DNA from: Rhodospirillales bacterium
GTDB taxonomy: Bacteria; Pseudomonadota; Alphaproteobacteria; ATCC43930; CGMCC-115725
Direction: 5' to 3'
Length of the DNA: 64,000 nt
NCBI GenBank assembly: GCA_028291405.1
Contig: JAQGID010000265.1
Location: forward strand, 1-64,000
Within the stretch, counting starts at the first letter, position 1. Every line of letters begins with the position of its first letter. A model generated the notes under the pieces. That model saw only the letters and a list, made by a program, of their open reading frames with translations, was not told where the DNA came from and ran no database searches. A program made the position numbers and the translations under genes. Shown one piece after another: positions 63,472 through 64,000 of this stretch.

Positions 63472-64000
63472 TAAGCCCGGTTCATCCGGTTGCCCACGAG
63501 GTCGTCGACCACCGCGGGATCGGCCAGGGTGCTCGTGTCACCGAGGCTGTCGTGCTCGTTCGCCGCGATCTTGCGGAGGATCCGCCGCATGATCTTGCCC
63601 GATCGCGTCTTCGGCAGGCCGGGCGCCCATTGGATGAGGTCGGGCGAGGCGATCGGGCCGATCTCCTTGCGGACCCAGCTGACGAGCTCCTTGCGCAGCG
63701 CCTCGGTCGCCACCTCGCCGGCGTTGAGCGTCACATAGGCATAGATCCCCTGGCCCTTGATGTCGTGCGGATAGCCGACGACGGCCGCCTCGGCGACCTT
63801 GGCATGGGCGACCAGCGCGCTTTCCACCTCGGCGGTACCGAGCCGATGGCCGGAGACGTTGATGACGTCATCGACCCGCCCGGTGATCCAGTAATACCCG
63901 TCCTCGTCCCGGCGCGCGCCGTCGCCGGTGAAATACTTGCCCGGGAAGGTCGAGAAATAGGTCTCGACGAAGCGCTTGTGATCGCCATAGACGGTCCGCA
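63471..64000 (-). CDS. acs: Acetyl-CoA synthetase, C-terminal part (5' cut by window edge)
   Basis: The minus-strand frame is open to the window end; about 175 residues are present. Seen: [40 protein letters not shown] (the A8 hinge), [20 protein letters not shown], and [17 protein letters not shown] carrying the catalytic, regulatory lysine that is acetylated in this family. It makes acetyl-CoA from acetate, CoA and ATP. A GTG at 63827 is internal and not the start. Confidence 0.96.
   Translation of the reverse strand, partial: RTVYGDHKRFVETYFSTFPGKYFTGDGARRDEDGYYWITGRVDDVINVSGHRLGTAEVESALVAHAKVAEAAVVGYPHDIKGQGIYAYVTLNAGEVATEALRKELVSWVRKEIGPIASPDLIQWAPGLPKTRSGKIMRRILRKIAANEHDSLGDTSTLADPAVVDDLVGNRMNRA

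Overview
This window is a GC-rich chromosomal segment of an alphaproteobacterium, probably from the Rhodospirillales or Hyphomicrobiales. The call rests on the conserved cytochrome aa3 cluster (ctaC-ctaD-ctaB-small CoxF-like-ctaG-ctaE-DUF983-surf1) next to tldD and close to thrC and an M16 processing-type peptidase, the 180-kDa class NAD-glutamate dehydrogenase, a class II glutamate-cysteine ligase, a DUF4170 protein, a PmtA-like methyltransferase and a bacterial EtfB-lysine-methyltransferase homologue. I see no rRNA, tRNA, insertion sequence, prophage or CRISPR array. Both edges cut genes: a BKACE gene on the left and acetyl-CoA synthetase on the right.

Layout. 1-5.3 kb: an accessory catabolic neighbourhood with a beta-keto acid cleavage enzyme, an unknown protein, a broken amidohydrolase start, an NMT1-type substrate-binding protein, an alpha/beta hydrolase, a RidA-family protein, a carboxymuconolactone decarboxylase-like protein and a VOC protein. 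5.4-7.7 kb: a TauE/SafE permease and a 14-TM drug exporter, convergent. 7.9-9.4 kb: two stand-alone receiver domains flanking a periplasmic cupin. 9.7-16.1 kb: homogentisate catabolism (MBL protein, hmgA, fahA), a GntR/FCD repressor-type regulator, and a divergent FAD hydroxylase with DUF2783. 16.2-22 kb: folB, then small membrane and secreted proteins of unknown function, and an AT-rich gap. 22.5-28 kb: glutathione-dependent formaldehyde dehydrogenase, a translationally coupled ubiA-EtfB methyltransferase-MOSC set, DUF4170 and a UbiD decarboxylase. 28-37 kb: an OmpA-type porin with a clear terminator, pmbA, rsmE, gshA, a CinA-type amidase, an agarase-like glycoside hydrolase and tldD. 37.5-45.3 kb: the cytochrome oxidase operon, ending in an M32 carboxypeptidase. 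45.3-50 kb: a long repeat-rich regulatory gap, then thrC, M16 peptidase, GNAT and pirin. 50-56 kb: YqgE, a DsbD/ScsB-like reductase, peroxiredoxin, a small stress-type membrane protein, an MFS exporter and PmtA-like methyltransferase. 56.3-63.2 kb: the giant glutamate dehydrogenase and a secreted FecR/DUF6600 protein.

How genes work together. The cox cluster supplies catalytic subunits, heme O synthesis and copper/heme insertion factors. hmgA and fahA take homogentisate through maleylacetoacetate/fumarylacetoacetate to fumarate and acetoacetate, but no maleylacetoacetate isomerase or hpd is in the window. gshA and the formaldehyde dehydrogenase both belong to glutathione physiology. PmbA and TldD are the two halves of one heterodimeric protease.

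No clearly new multi-gene system is visible. The strongest unexplained signals are in the thrC upstream region (a palindrome over a consensus -10, two pairs of helically phased CCTGCA sites, a possible 74-codon leader ORF coupled to thrC, and an inverted pair of structured repeats), the receiver-cupin-receiver locus, and several departures from family norms (CtaC Glu-to-Gln, an MBL protein lacking the Asp-His pair, a long ThrC tail).
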